5,195 nt of DNA, taken from NCBI GenBank assembly GCA_937859105.1, contig CALMAD010000309.1, positions 1-5,195 of the forward strand. Direction: 5' to 3'. Shown piece after piece: positions 4,715-5,195 of this stretch. The notes below the pieces were generated by a model that did no database searches, was not told where the DNA came from, and was given only the letters and a program-made list of their open reading frames with translations. The stretch is from an uncultured Propionibacteriaceae bacterium (GTDB taxonomy: Bacteria > Actinomycetota > Actinomycetes > Propionibacteriales > Propionibacteriaceae). How positions within the stretch are numbered: the stretch's first letter is position 1; each line of letters begins with the position of its first letter. Made by a program: the position numbers and the translations under genes.

Positions 4715-5195
4715 GTGTTGACGAAACTCGCCGCTCTCGCGGTCGCCCTGTTGTTCTTCGCCCCCTCGGTCGCCCTGGTCGGGGTGGCGGCCGTGGTCAA
4801 TCCCGCAATGACCGCGTGCGCGCCGGGGTCGCTGCGCGTCGGCCCGATCCCGGACTCGCTGACCGCCACCACCCGAGACGGGGAGACCATCACCCTGAAC
4901 CGCACCCAGCTCACCCACGCCGCCACGATCATCACCACGGGCGGGCAGACGAACGGGGTCGGCCGCCCGGGGGTGATGATCGCGCTGATGGCTGCGCTCA
5001 CCGAATCGTCGCTGCGGATGCTCGCCAACACCGGCGCCTACCCCGAATCCGGCGACTACCCGAACGACGGCAACGGCTCCGACCACGACTCCCTGGGCCT
5101 ATTCCAGATGCGGCCCGCCGCCGGGTGGGGCACCGTCGCCGAGCTGATGGACCCCACCTATCAGGCCAGGGCGTTCTACGGCGGTGAGACGGGAC
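4715..5195 (+). CDS. Secreted lysozyme/transglycosylase-like cell-wall hydrolase, 3'-truncated by window edge
   Basis: An open frame runs from here to the right edge without a stop, giving 160 visible residues. The start is GTG4715 (MLTKLAALAVALLFF), 8 bp after AGGCGG at 4701-4706. GTG4706 is an in-frame alternative that would overlap that site. Residues 5-29 form a signal peptide or membrane anchor. A Thr-rich segment follows, then a lysozyme/soluble lytic transglycosylase-like block: helix VMIALMAALTESSL with candidate catalytic Glu97, a Gly/Asp-rich loop, then DSLGLFQMRP (125-134, the S-x-GLFQ signature) and ELMDPTYQARAFYGG. From memory, such proteins in actinobacterial conjugative elements often carry a C-terminal peptidase domain (NlpC/P60 or M23); that part is outside the window. 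It would locally cut peptidoglycan so that the mating channel can cross the wall. The hydrolase call is fairly firm; substrate and second domain are not visible. Confidence 0.85.
   Translation, partial: MLTKLAALAVALLFFAPSVALVGVAAVVNPAMTACAPGSLRVGPIPDSLTATTRDGETITLNRTQLTHAATIITTGGQTNGVGRPGVMIALMAALTESSLRMLANTGAYPESGDYPNDGNGSDHDSLGLFQMRPAAGWGTVAELMDPTYQARAFYGGETG

Noticed and set aside
4718..4723. TTGACG resembling a -35 promoter element
   Set aside because: It sits inside the start of the hydrolase gene and has no suitable -10 element in the G+C-rich sequence downstream.
4225..5187. Long plus-strand frame (320 codons) overlapping the last two genes
   Set aside because: Its translation is an Arg/Pro-rich shadow. 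The membrane protein and hydrolase frames have a signal or anchor segment, catalytic-type motifs and proper start signals.

Overview
The window is G+C-rich DNA with G/C-ending codons, GTG/ATG starts and AGGAGG-type ribosome binding sites, which points to an actinobacterium (Actinomycetota; lineage not resolvable from the sequence). All seven genes I support are on the + strand, closely packed or overlapping, and together look like part of the replication, maintenance and transfer module of an integrative conjugative element or plasmid. No rRNA, tRNA, CRISPR array, insertion sequence or attachment site was seen.

Left part (1-1880): the 3' portion of a primase-polymerase (Prim-Pol, AEP superfamily) gene is followed by a DUF2637-type membrane protein with a C-terminal helix-turn-helix, then a small basic protein of unknown function. 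Both junctions are ATGA overlaps, so these three genes are probably translationally coupled. An 83-bp gap (1881-1963) with a short inverted repeat and a strong ribosome binding site comes next.

Middle part (1964-3927): an unknown 289-residue protein with a faintly sigma-factor-like N-terminal half overlaps (GTGA) a ParB/Spo0J-like gene. Inside the parB-like gene is the most striking signal of the window: a perfect palindrome with 13-bp arms around one central A (3245-3271), AT-rich in its core, which imposes codons such as AAA and TTA that are out of keeping with the rest of the gene.

Right part (3928-5195): a 74-bp gap leads to a membrane-anchored protein with the layout of a VirB8/TcpC-like conjugation component, then the 5' part of a secreted lysozyme/transglycosylase-like protein that runs off the window. 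The last two fit the start of a type IV secretion (mating-channel) gene set, where a peptidoglycan hydrolase opens the wall and a VirB8-like protein helps build the channel. The Prim-Pol, ParB-like and DUF2637 proteins would handle DNA synthesis, DNA maintenance and spread. No relaxase, VirB4, coupling ATPase, ParA or integrase is in view, so the element type is inferred from context.
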